64,000 bases of DNA from Physcomitrium patens (lineage: Eukaryota; Streptophyta; Bryopsida; Funariales; Funariaceae): the NCBI RefSeq assembly GCF_000002425.4, contig NC_037260.1, positions 16,201,005 to 16,265,004 on the forward strand, read 5' to 3'. A model generated the notes under the pieces. It saw nothing but the letters and a program-made list of their open reading frames with translations, had not been told where the DNA came from and did not search any database. The position numbers and the translations under genes were made by a program. Positions 26,772-36,330 of this stretch are shown one piece after another; the first letter of the stretch is position 1; each line of letters starts with the position of its first letter.

Positions 26772-27321
26772 TGTGACAAACATATATATTTATTCCAATA
26801 ATTACTTATATAATTAGATAGAAGTAATTATATATAATATAATTTTATAAAGTCTTATAAAAAAGCTCTTTAGAAGCTTCATAGATGCAATTTTAACTTT
26901 AGATGTATTTATAGGTGAGAAAATTGGTCAATAAGTTAACCCCGTGTTGATAATTTATAGAATAAGTTAATTCTCTGTAATAGCTTGTGGAATAAGCTAA
27001 CTATGTGGCACATACATAAATAACTTGCTTTGTAAGTTAAGACATGTGGCTAGCAAAGTGAACACATATTGGAGGTCCTATAGAATATCACCACGTAGAT
27101 CCTAATTAGAGAGTATATATGAAGGCAAGAGTAAAACCTCCTTCACTCTTATCAATATCTTTTTATTTTTTAATCTTGTTTCAAGACTTTTTAATATTTT
27201 TATTTTTGAGAATAGCTATTCTAATTTAATATTATATCATCTTTAAGTGACTATCTAGTTCTTTTCAATGATACAAGAGTGTATTGAGGATATTCTTTCT
27301 TCAAGATTCATGTCCCTGATA
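26772..27321 (+). repeat. 3' LTR of chromovirus F
   Basis: This ~550-bp LTR starts TGTGACA and follows a purine tract (agaagggagg). It aligns throughout with the LTRs of A, B and C, including a decayed copy of the TATA region. Confidence 0.8.
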
Positions 27322-27429
27322 CATACCTTGGTTCCTATAAGGTGGGACATATAATTATTACTGTCCTTGATTTTGATGGAAATTTTTTTGGTTTGAAGAA
27401 AATTGGCTTATATGCCTAGATTGGCTACA

Positions 27430-28260
27430 TCAAGTGTACCAAAGTCTAGAAAAATGCTTACCAAATTCTATAGGAGGTGGAGCTTGATTTAGATTTTGAC
27501 TTTTAATTAAGAAAGTCATTTGCTCTTGCATAGCCTTCATTTGCTGGGCAAGTTTATTTTGGAATCCCTATTGGCTTTTAAAGACTTCATTCTTGAAGTT
27601 TTCTTTTATCTATTCTTATTCTTAGGTTATGTCAATTTAGGAAGGATGGGAGGTAGTTTAATCTCTAAAAGTATTGAATAGTAGTTTATGAGTTGAAATT
27701 AAATTCGTATAATTTCATACAAATGTTCTTGAGAATTTCTTATGTTTTGAATATGTATAGGAATGAAACTAGAGATTCTATAGTCTTCCTTCTTCCACAT
27801 TTGTTTTTGCTGCTTGTCAATATTTTCAACTATTTGAGCTATTTTCTTAGATTCTTTTAAATTATTTGGCCTTCTTTTAAAGATTTTTTAGATTGTCCTT
27901 TCACTATTAAATCCTTGAATAAAAAAAATAGATGACAGTATCATCCATGAGAAGAGTTCCTACAAACCAAGTTACTACAAGTTCAAATTACAAAATATAT
28001 TTGGTGATTTTTTTTTCTTTTCTTTATTTCAAAGAAAAAAGAGCCGTGAGGGTGCTACTTTGTCCAACTTCTAGTTTGAATTTTTTTAGGAATGCCTTCA
28101 TGAATATATTCCAATTCATAATAGTTTGAAGAGGGTGGTTTCTATACCATTTTAAAGCTCTATCTTTTAAGGTACTTGAAAACCACACAAGATAACAACA
28201 TGTGTTGGTTATGAAGCATGTCATAAGAAGTTCCATGAATATCTCTATGTGTGTCAATGG
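27430..28260 (-). pseudogene. gag remnant of Tat-like element E
   Basis: On the minus strand, 28257-28024 reads as a Ty3/gypsy capsid-type stretch with LKDRALKWYRNHPL and an FLKKFK-like end, a classic pattern of retrotransposon gag. Related reading continues leftward to about 27430, with a stretch rich in Gln and Pro. The wording is unlike the chromovirus gag in A, B and C, so this belongs to another, older element. It is broken. Confidence 0.65.
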
Positions 28261-28273
28261 ATCATCGTCTCTA

Positions 28274-28274
28274 A

Positions 28275-28307
<33 letters not shown>

Positions 28308-28314
28308 ATATATA

Positions 28315-28347
<33 letters not shown>
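28274..28347. repeat. TC then TA microsatellite
   Basis: A TC run (about 28274-28307) passes directly into a TA run (about 28308-28347), inside the gag side of element E. Confidence 0.9.
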
Positions 28348-28350
<3 letters not shown>

Positions 28351-28799
28351 GGAAGGTTGTGGAGCATAGGAATTACTTATAAATCGTTAAGAATTATAAT
28401 TGGTAAATCCCTTGGTTCAACCAAGGAATTAATGGATATAAGAATAGGTTTAGTTTCTCTCTCACATTCTATTAGAAGAAAAGGAGGTGTTGATCTTTCT
28501 TTCTCTTGATTTATTTCTCTAATCAAATAAGAAAATTTAGGATTTAACCTTTTTTCTCCTTTTTTTTGTTTAAATTTAATTCAAATGGATTTAAAATAAA
28601 AATATCTTTTAATTTTAGAAGAGGAGATTGCTTATCTAATCTTTCTTTCTCTACTCATTTTAGTTTTTATTTTATTTTATTTTTACCAACAACTTCTAGA
28701 TTTTCTATGGATGAAGATAAATTAGATTGCTTAGTTCTAGTAGAATGATGCATTTATATAACTATAAATATACCATTCAACTTAGTATAATTTTTAATC

Positions 28800-29031
28800 T
28801 ATCTAATCTTCTATCAATTTAATTTATGAGATCTTCTACCTGTAATCTACTTAAGTATCTTTTGATAGAAAAGAGAAACAAAATAAAAATTATTGACTTT
28901 AATTCAAGAAGAATGCCTACTTGAGTATCACTCCAAGCAAGACTATTCTTGACTTTAATTGTTATATAGAACTACCATGTGTAAGATTGATCCTATGCAG
29001 TCTTAATTGTTAAAAAGAATTCCATATTAAG
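28800..29031 (-). repeat. LTR/leader-like part of element E, left of B
   Basis: This stretch, and 35404-36330 on the other side of B, match 63020-64000 in the same order (shared blocks include ttgagta..aagcaag and, farther on, tcaatccacaa). They are therefore one repeat interrupted by B. Its place upstream of the gag remnant fits a 5' LTR or leader of a minus-strand element. Confidence 0.6.
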
Positions 29032-29239
29032 TGTCACGGCCATAATCATGTAAGCTAATAATTACATATACAAATAGGTAGAAGTAAGTAAAAGTAGGTA
29101 AAAGTAAGTTAATTCTATAATATTTAATATAGAAGCTTCCTAGAAACTTCCTAGACGCTGCTTTGACTTCATAGGTGTCTTTAATTGGCTTTTTGGATTA
29201 GAAACGTGGTCAACAAGTTGGCCATGTGCCACACATGTT

Positions 29240-29262
29240 GTTAGCTTGAAAATCAAGCTAAC
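29240..29262 (+). promoter_or_regulatory. Upstream palindrome in the B LTR
   Basis: Two 10-base arms (GTTAGCTTGA and its reverse complement) are separated by 3 bases. The arms are unchanged in both LTRs of B and both LTRs of C, while the 3-base centre differs. A weaker match extends outward on both sides. It lies in the likely U3 region upstream of the TATA box, where it could bind a dimeric protein. The other B copy is at 35060-35082. Confidence 0.6.
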
Positions 29263-29372
29263 TATGTGGCCCACACGTAGAAAAACTTGCCTTGTAAGTC
29301 AAGGCATGTGTCCTACAAAGTCAACACATATTGGAGGTCCTATAGAACGTCGCCACGTAGCCCCTAGTTAGA

Positions 29373-29415
29373 TAGTATATATAGAGACAAGAGTGAAGGC
29401 TTCTTCACTCTTGTC
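29373..29415 (+). promoter_or_regulatory. TATA box and downstream hairpin of the B LTR promoter
   Basis: The TATA box (tagtatatatag) lies at about 29373-29384. Directly after it comes a perfect 13-base inverted repeat, arms 29386-29398 and 29403-29415, with a GCTT loop. Transcription would be expected to begin within or just beside this hairpin. The same structure is at 35193-35235 and is perfect in both LTRs of C. Confidence 0.65.
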
Positions 29416-29794
29416 AACTCCTTTCTTGCTTCTAGTCTAGGTTCAAGAGTCTTTAGTTTCTTGTCTTGTGGCAATAGCCATTCCAGTTTCCTTTTAATAT
29501 ATCTACTTGTTTATATTTTGACTTGTTATATCGAGATAGCCTTTTGGTGTATATTTTCCCTCATCGAGTCTTTGTCCTTGACAGATTGACAAGAGTACAC
29601 TTACAATATCAGAGCTTTGTTTTTTCTTGAGTAAGAGTGGATTACCCCTTTCTCTTGACAAGACATAATCATATTAGAAGTTTGCGGATTACCCACTTCT
29701 AAACTGATATTGTTCTTAGTATCTTCTTTGTTATCAAGTCTTTCTTTTCTTTTGTCTTGAGCAATATCAAACAAATTTTTCTTCTTAGTATCAT

Positions 29795-30799
29795 TATGAC
29801 AGAGCTTGTTGAAATGAAGAGTGCAATGGCATAAATGCAAGAGCAAATGAGGGAGTTAATGCTTGCGATGCATCAACTCAATTCACCAACACAGAAAAGA
29901 ATAAGAATAGCAGAAAGTGGAAATATAGAGATGATCGGAGCTGCTTCAACATCTACAACAAATCACGTTCCTTCTCCAATTGTACAACACCCTATAAGCA
30001 CTAGAGAACCAAGAATTGCCTTACCTGAGAAATTTGATGGTACGAGATCAAAGTTTCGAAGGTTCATCAATCAAGTACAATTGGCAATTGAACTTCAACC
30101 GCAAAGCTATCCAACTCCAGGATCACAAGTCAGGTTTATTGCCACTCTACTTTCTGGTTCTGCATTATCGTGGTTTTCGTCTTTTCTTGACAACGAAATC
30201 TAATATTGGACAATTTGGAAGCTTTTTTGGCGGAGTTTCGATCTATGTATGGTGAACACGATGCAACTCGTGTTGCAACAAATAAGATCCAAATTTTGCG
30301 ATAAGGAAATCGCTCAGTAACAGTATATGCTTCACAATTTTGACAACTTGCAATTGACATCAAGTGGGATGATGCTGCACTCATCAGTCAATTTCTTTAT
30401 GGATTGCAATACGAAGTAAAGAAATTGATGCTCAACTTACCTGATCCTCAAACTTTGAGTCAAGCAATCGATTTTGCGGTAAAATGTGATAATCGACTTT
30501 TCGAATTTCGATCCGAGAATCATTCACGGGAACCTCAACGTTATTACTCAATGGCAACATCAACATCTTTGCCAAACGTACATTCAAAAGTAGAAGACAT
30601 GCAAATTGACGCTGTACGTTTTAAACCCCTAACTGAGCAAGAAAAGATTCGTCGTTGTCAAGAAGGATTATGTTTATATTGCGGAGAACCTAAGCACACT
30701 GCTCAACATTGTCCAAAGAAACGACGCAACTATAAAATGAGGGGTACGACGGTCAAAGAAGACAACATGTCGGAAAACGGATTCGTCCAGCTACAATAG
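29795..30799 (+). pseudogene. gag region of chromovirus B
   Basis: This is the structural polyprotein region. A Gln/Met-rich helical start (MQEQMRELMLAMHQL) is followed by a capsid-type segment with ALPEKFDGTRSKFRGF-like wording and ATLLSGSALSWF, then a CCHC zinc knuckle at about 30671-30713 (CLYCGEPKHTAQHC). The knuckle binds element RNA in this family. It is broken in this copy. The same gag is found in C at 55838-54840 and in A. Confidence 0.85.
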
Positions 30800-30804
30800 G
30801 GACC

Positions 30805-31182
30805 GTGCAGCTGGAACCTTGTACAATTCCTAATGAAGGTCCTATCCTCTCCTCCGAACCCTCTCCTTGTTTTATAATAGACTTATATTTAGGACCTAAG
30901 AATTACAAAGCCTCTACTTTATTAGATTCGAGAGCCTCAACATGTTTTTTAGATGAACAATTTGTTAAAAGTCGTAAAATACCTTTTGTACAGAAACCTA
31001 AACTAGTACATGTAGAAGTCATAGATGGTCGTCCCTTGTCTTCTGGAGATGTCACTCATGAAACTCATCCTATAAAAGTAACAATAGACGGTCATGATAG
31101 CTACATAGCTTTTAACATAATTAAATCCCCGTCCAATCCAATTATTTTAGGTTTATCCTGGCTAGAAAAATATAACCCTTGA
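30805..31182 (+). pseudogene. Aspartic protease region of chromovirus B
   Basis: This is a retropepsin-type segment with LLDSRAS near residue 40 at the expected active-site position and ILGLSWLEKYNP near the end, matching the ILG..WL motif of Ty3 proteases. It would cleave the polyproteins. It lies just after the zinc knuckle, as usual for Ty3/gypsy. Confidence 0.8.
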
Positions 31183-31199
31183 ATAGATTGGAATTCGTG

Positions 31200-32895
31200 T
31201 AAACTTGACTTTTTCCAAAGCGTTATTAATAGTTCTACCAACCAAGTAAAAAATTATAAGTCTAGTATAGTAAAACCCGTACTGATAGGTGCAAAAGTAT
31301 TTATACACGCAACAAAAGAAGGATCAACTTTTGCTATTTATGCTGCACCTATTTCTGAAAACGTAAAGACTTCAATTGGCATTTCAAGTCAATATCAGGA
31401 GTATCAAGACGTTTTTGAGAAAAAGAATGTAGATATTCTTCCTAAGCATCGCTCATATGATTGTTCAATCGACCTCAAGGAAGGAACTCAGCCACCATTT
31501 GGACCAATTTACAGTTTATTGCAAGATGAGATGGCTGAACTCAAGACATATATTGACGAGAATTTAGCGAAGAATTTCATACGCCATTCAAAATCTCCAG
31601 CAGGAGGTCCAATTCTATTCGTAAAGAAAAAAGATGGATCTTTACGAATGTGTGTTGATTATCGAGGACTCAACAAGATCACAATCAAGAATAGGTATCC
31701 ATTACGTTTGATATCAGGACTCCTTGACCAGTTGAATCAAGCTAAGATCTATACAAAAATAGATCTAAGAGAAGCATAAAATCTAGTACGGATCAAAGAA
31801 GGAGATGAATGGAAGACTGCGTTTCGAACCAGGTATGGACATTTCGAATATAATGTCATGCCCTTTGGACTCACGAATGCACCAGCTGCTTTTCAACATC
31901 TCATGAATGATGTATTTCGTGAATTCTTAGACAATTTTGTCGTCTGCTATCTAGACGATATCCTGATCTATTCCAAGAACGTCGAAGAACATGAAATACA
32001 TGTTCGTCAAGTATTACAAAAACTTAGAGATGCAGGATTGTACGCCAAGATGGAAAAGTGTGTATTTCACACTACTCAAGTTGATTTTTTAGGATACATC
32101 ATTTCAAATGATGGTGTCATGATGGATTCTAAGAAAGTCCAAACAATCATGGATTGGAAGATTCCAAAGACAGTAAGAGATGTCCAATGTTTCTTGGGAT
32201 TTGCCAATTACTATCGGATCTTCATCAAAGATTTTTCACGAGTTGCAGCTCCACTTACACGCTTGAATAGTAAAGATAAATTCCAATGGAATCAAGAAGC
32301 GGAAGCAGCATTTGAAGCCTTGAAGACATCGTTTGTCTCTGCACCAGTCTTATATCGTGTTGATTTTTCCAAGGCATTTTTTATGGAAACAGATGCATCA
32401 GATTTTGCCTTGGGTGCAGTTTTATCACAAATGGAAACAGATGACAAACTTCATCCGATAGCTTTTCATTCAAGAAAATTCTCAGCAGCCGAGATCAATT
32501 ATGAGATCCACGATAAAGAACTTCTTACGATCGTGGATTGCTTTCAAGAATGGCGTCATTATCTAGAAGGCGCTTCTAGTCCAGTCATTGTGTATACAGA
32601 TCACAAGAACCTCGAGTATTTCATGTCAGCACGCGTGTTGAATCGTCGTCAAGCTTGTTGGAGTATGTCTTTGTCAAGATTCGAGTTCATTATCACTTAT
32701 CGGCCAGGAAAACAACAAGGTTTGTCTAATGCCCTATCTAGACGTTCTTATTTTACACCGAAAGAAGGAGATGCAGCTTTTGAGCAACAAAGAACGGTCT
32801 TCTTGAAACCGGAGCAATTTCATCTTCGAGCAATGAAATCAACATTGACTGTTGATTCAACTTTTCTCAAGCAAATCCAGTCCAGTATGTCCTGA
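31200..32895 (+). pseudogene. Reverse transcriptase and RNase H region of chromovirus B
   Basis: RT motifs appear in order: [19 protein letters not shown], then [13 protein letters not shown], then YLDDILIYSK (the catalytic YxDD type) near 31948, and FLGFANYYRIFIKDFS. RNase H follows with FFMETDASDFALGAVLSQ and EIHDKELLTIV, then TDHKNLEYF. This is the usual Ty3/gypsy order. It is interrupted in this copy. Confidence 0.9.
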
Positions 32896-32899
32896 GACC

Positions 32900-34293
32900 A
32901 TCTTGTTTATGATATCGAGAATAATTCTGCTAAGTTTCATGATCCTTCTAAGTTCGAGTTCAAGAATAATCTATTATATTTTGAAGAACGCCTATATGTT
33001 CCAGAAGGAGAAGCACATTTACGTGTTCTTCAAGCACGTCATGATTTTCCAGCAGCAGGGCACTTTGGATATAATAAGACTTTGGAACTCATATCAAGAG
33101 ATTTTTGGTGGCCACAAATGTGGAAGTCAGTCAAAGACTTTGTACAATCATGTGATATTTGTTCAAGATCAAAAATTCCTCGTCATCGACCTTACGGACT
33201 TCTTCAGCCATTACCTATACCAGAACAACCATGGTCTTCTGTTTCTATGGATTTCATCACAGATCTTCCAAGCTCAAGATCTTATGATTCTATATTTGTG
33301 ATAGTAGATCGTTTCACCAAAATGGCATATTTTGTGCCATGTACAAAATCTATCACAAGTGAATCAACAGCTAAGTTTTTCATTGATAATATCTATCGCT
33401 ATCATGGATTACCTAAAGATATCATATCAGATAGGGGAACTCAATTTGTGTCAAGATTTTGGAGGACCCTTTTCAAGATTTTAAAAGTAGACATAAAGCT
33501 ATCTTCGGCTTTCCATCCTCAAACTGATGGACAAACAGAGCGCGTAAACCAAGTCTTGGAGCAATATTTAAGGTGTACTATCAACTACCAACAAGATGAT
33601 TGGACAACCCTTCTGCCATTGGCAGAGTTTGCTTATAATAATACGGTACATTCTTCCACGCAACAAATACCTTTCTTTGCCAATTATGGCTATCATCCAC
33701 GACTTGATACTTTTGATTTTTCAAAAGTTGATAATCCTGCAGCAAAAGATATGGCAAATCGGTTGTCAGAGTTACATGCAATAATGAAGACGCAATTGAA
33801 GAAAGCTCAAGAACGACAAAAGATAAACGCAGATCTATATCGTAAGGAGCAACCACAAATCAACGTGGGTGATAAGGTATGGCTACTTCGTTACAATATC
33901 AAGACTACTTGACCTTGTGACAAGTTGGACTATCATAGGCTTGGCCCTTTTTCTGTTTCTGAACAGATCAACCCAGTTGCATATCAGTTACATCTACCGG
34001 AGTCAATGAAGATCCATCCTGTATTCCACGTGTCTCTTCTTGAACCATATAAGATAGTGGATATACAAGGAAGAAGACAAATGCCACCGCCTCCTATAGA
34101 AGTAGATAATAATGAAGAATTTGAGGTGGAAGAGATATTAGACTCAAGGCGGCACCGAAATAAGCTGGAATATCTTGTTCATTGGTGCGGATATGATATT
34201 AGTGAATGCACATGGGAGCCATCCAGGAATCTAGGAAATGCATGAGCTAAAGTCAAAGTTTTTCATCAACGACATCCATCAAAACCAAGATGA
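32900..34293 (+). pseudogene. Integrase and chromodomain region of chromovirus B
   Basis: An H2C2-type zinc-binding start leads into the catalytic core with DIISDRGTQFVSRFW and HPQTDGQTERVNQ, then a C-terminal part with INVGDKVWLL. A chromodomain follows near 34140-34240 (NKLEYLVHWCGY, CTWEPSRNL). Chromodomains of this class can steer integration toward marked chromatin. The polyprotein ends in FHQRHPSKPR, a typical Ty3/gypsy pol tail. It is interrupted in this copy. Confidence 0.9.
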
Positions 34294-34387
34294 AAATCTC
34301 TCTTATAAAAGAGACAAGATTGAGGCAAGATAACATTCAATTTCCTATCCTTGTTTGTAACTTCTTTGCATTTGTGACGCTAATTAG

Positions 34388-34810
34388 ATAGAGAGCCAAC
34401 AACCAGTGGATTCAACTGAAGAACCTTCGTTTGCTGACCTTCCGGACGAGACATTATAATTGTCACAACCTTCAAGACGATGCAATCGAGATGAAGATCT
34501 TCAAGAACGACATGTTCTTCCTCGAATAGATGGTGAGATACAACACGTTTGGTATCACGATTTAGGAAGGGACTCTCGATGTTTGGTGATTTTGCTAGAG
34601 GTAGGAACAACTCCTGATGGTGTTCCGAATATTCTATTCGAAGGAAGTTACGAAGGCCTCAACAATGATCAAATAACAAGGTGGTCTTCCCGCCCTAGTA
34701 TGGGATACTACCGATGGTTGAGAGGCCCTATCAATCATCTTCGAAGAGAACAGAGATCAGAGTATGTGGCGAATACAATTCGTCGCATCATAGATTTCCT
34801 CAACATATGA
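34388..34810 (+). pseudogene. Accessory 3' frame of chromovirus B (unknown product)
   Basis: A sense-strand region of 423 bp, 140 codons plus stop in length, lies about 95 bp after the pol end and 41 bp before the 3' LTR. A clear open stretch covers 34460-34810. The product is polar, rich in Arg, Asp and Glu, has no membrane segment or signal peptide, and contains GTTPDGVPNILFEG, YRWLRGPINHLRRE and an end RIIDFLNI. I recognise no domain and no env-like feature. Equal-length counterparts exist in A (13722-14144) and C (50821-51243); F has none. This copy is not wholly intact at its start. Confidence 0.65.
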
Positions 34811-34851
34811 TGACCGCTCCTCGTGGAACTCGTCTCTAGAAGGGGGGGTAA

Positions 34852-35403
34852 TGTCACGGCCATAATCATGTAAGCTAATAATTACATATACAAATAGGTA
34901 GAAGTAAGTAAAAGTAGATAAAAGTAAGTTAATTCTATAATATTTAATATAAAAGCTTCCTAGAAACTTCCTAGACGTTGCTTTGACTTCATAGGTGTCT
35001 TTAATTGACTTTTTGGATTAGAAACGTGGTCAACAAGTTGGCCATGTGCCACACATGTTGTTAGCTTGAAAATCAAGCTAACTATGTGGCCCACACGTAG
35101 AAAAACTTGCCTTGTAAGTCAAGGCATGTGTCCTACAAAGTCAACACATATTGGAGGTCCTATAGAACGTCGCCACGTAGCCCCTAGTTAGATAGTATAT
35201 ATAGAGACAAGAGTGAAGGCTTCTTCACTCTTGTCAACTCCTTTCTTGCTTCTAGTCTAGGTTCAAGAGTCTTTAGTTTCTTGTCTTGTGGCAATAGCCA
35301 TTCCAGTTTCCTTTTAATATATCTACTTGTTTATATTTTGACTTGTTATATCGAGATAGCCTTTTGGTGTATATTTTTCCTCATCGAGTCTTTGTCCTTG
35401 ACA
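34852..35403 (+). repeat. 3' LTR of chromovirus B
   Basis: This 552-bp LTR is the partner of 29032-29583 and is preceded by a purine tract. Its palindrome is at 35060-35082 and its TATA/hairpin at 35193-35235. Confidence 0.95.
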
Positions 35404-36330
35404 CTAAGATGGCAAGAAGTCCAAGCTCTCCCTTTCCTTTGACTTTTTATAATAAGACAATTAAGAAATTACCTACTACAATAATTAACAATATTTTTTT
35501 ATTAGATTTTTTTCTTTGCAAGACAATCACACTACGTTAAAGAAAAATTCACTTATTTATATCTCCAATCAACTTTGCACGTATAAAAGAATTCCAATGT
35601 GGACTTCTTCTTATCCGATTCAAATTAATTGGTATTTTTTGAGTTAGGATAGGAAAGGCTTCTAAGGCTCTATTGATTATAAAGAAAATAAAATCTATAA
35701 GAAGGATTAGAAGGTTATCTCTTCTCGCATCTTTGTACTTGATTCTACCTTCAAATTTCTAGCTCCTACTCTTTATATTCAAGTAATTTTTTAAAATTCC
35801 AAGGAAAGAAATAATTGATAAGGTTCAAGGACATACTTATTTTTAATCTATCAATGCTACTTCTTCTCAAGCTCTTTCTCTTCAATCCACAACCTATGTT
35901 AGAAAAATTAATTAAAGCTTGAATGACATTGTGAAGAAGATATTTACCTTGAATAATGAATCTTCTTGTTTCTCCTTTCTTATTTTCTATATTCTTTTTT
36001 TTTTCCAAGATTCTTCTAACTACCTTTTTTATCTCATTCTTCTTCTTAAAATTCTTCTTCTTATCTTATTGATGAAAAAATTCTCCTAAGATCTTGTTGA
36101 CTCTTCGTAGACTACTTCTGTGAATAGAAGGAATATGAAGGATAGAAGGGGTGATTAAATCTCCCTACCACTAGAGAAAGACGCTCCATTGGATTTTTAT
36201 AAAGATGAAAAGAAATGGTATGAAAGGTGGAGGAGGTGATTAAATCCTCCTACTATTAGAGAAATACCTTCAATAAAAAAAATTATAAGAAGAGAGAGTA
36301 TTGAAATATTGAAGACAAGCTCCACCTCTT
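35404..36330 (-). repeat. LTR/leader-like part of element E, right of B
   Basis: This continues the repeat interrupted by B and resembles 63190-64000. It includes an internal duplication of about 40 bp with an 84-bp step (around 36141-36180 and 36222-36264). A pyrimidine-rich zone at 35990-36070 has a counterpart near 63790-63850. Confidence 0.55.

Larger units (their letters stand above)
23105..27321 (+). mobile_element. Chromovirus F, old relative of A/B/C (broken, partial)
   Basis: Reading on the + strand, this fragment starts inside the reverse transcriptase and continues through RNase H (about 23230-23830), integrase (about 24000-24900), a chromodomain (about 26470-26700) and a 3' LTR (26772-27321). 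Protein remnants match B closely in order and wording. A ~1.5 kb foreign segment splits it near 24.99-26.45 kb. The chromodomain end of pol runs almost directly into the 3' LTR, with no accessory frame between. It is very decayed and is the oldest chromovirus in the window. Confidence 0.85.
29032..29583 (+). repeat. 5' LTR of chromovirus B
   Basis: This 552-bp LTR runs TG..CA. It contains a palindrome at 29240-29262, a TATA box near 29373-29384 and a hairpin at 29386-29415. It is nearly identical to 34852-35403. Confidence 0.95.
29032..35403 (+). mobile_element. Chromovirus B, Ty3/gypsy LTR retrotransposon with chromodomain (youngest copy, broken)
   Basis: Identical-length LTRs of 552 bp (29032-29583 and 34852-35403) start TGTCACGG and end CCTTGACA. 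They differ at about 5 sites by eye, all transitions, so insertion is recent. Flanks are ttaag and ctaag, a 5-bp target duplication with one mismatch. A tRNA-Met-type primer site (tatcagagctttg) lies at 29607-29619, about 23 bp inside the 5' LTR, and a purine tract (agaaggggggg) ends at about 34848. Order is gag, protease, reverse transcriptase, RNase H, integrase, chromodomain, accessory frame. The reading frames are interrupted at roughly half a dozen or more places, so this copy is not autonomous. It sits inside older element E. Confidence 0.95.

Noticed and set aside
28249-28509. Open frame across the TC/TA microsatellite
   Set aside because: It is open only because the dinucleotide run has no stops; the translation is Ser/Leu then Ile/Tyr repeats.
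34388-34810. Envelope-type gene for the accessory frame
   Set aside because: No signal peptide, membrane segment or cysteine pattern, and far too short for an env.
29032-35403. Apparent one-sided mutation bias between the two B LTRs
   Set aside because: All five differences are transitions and most look derived in the 3' LTR. At least one looks derived in the 5' LTR when compared with A and C, and five sites are too few to argue from.
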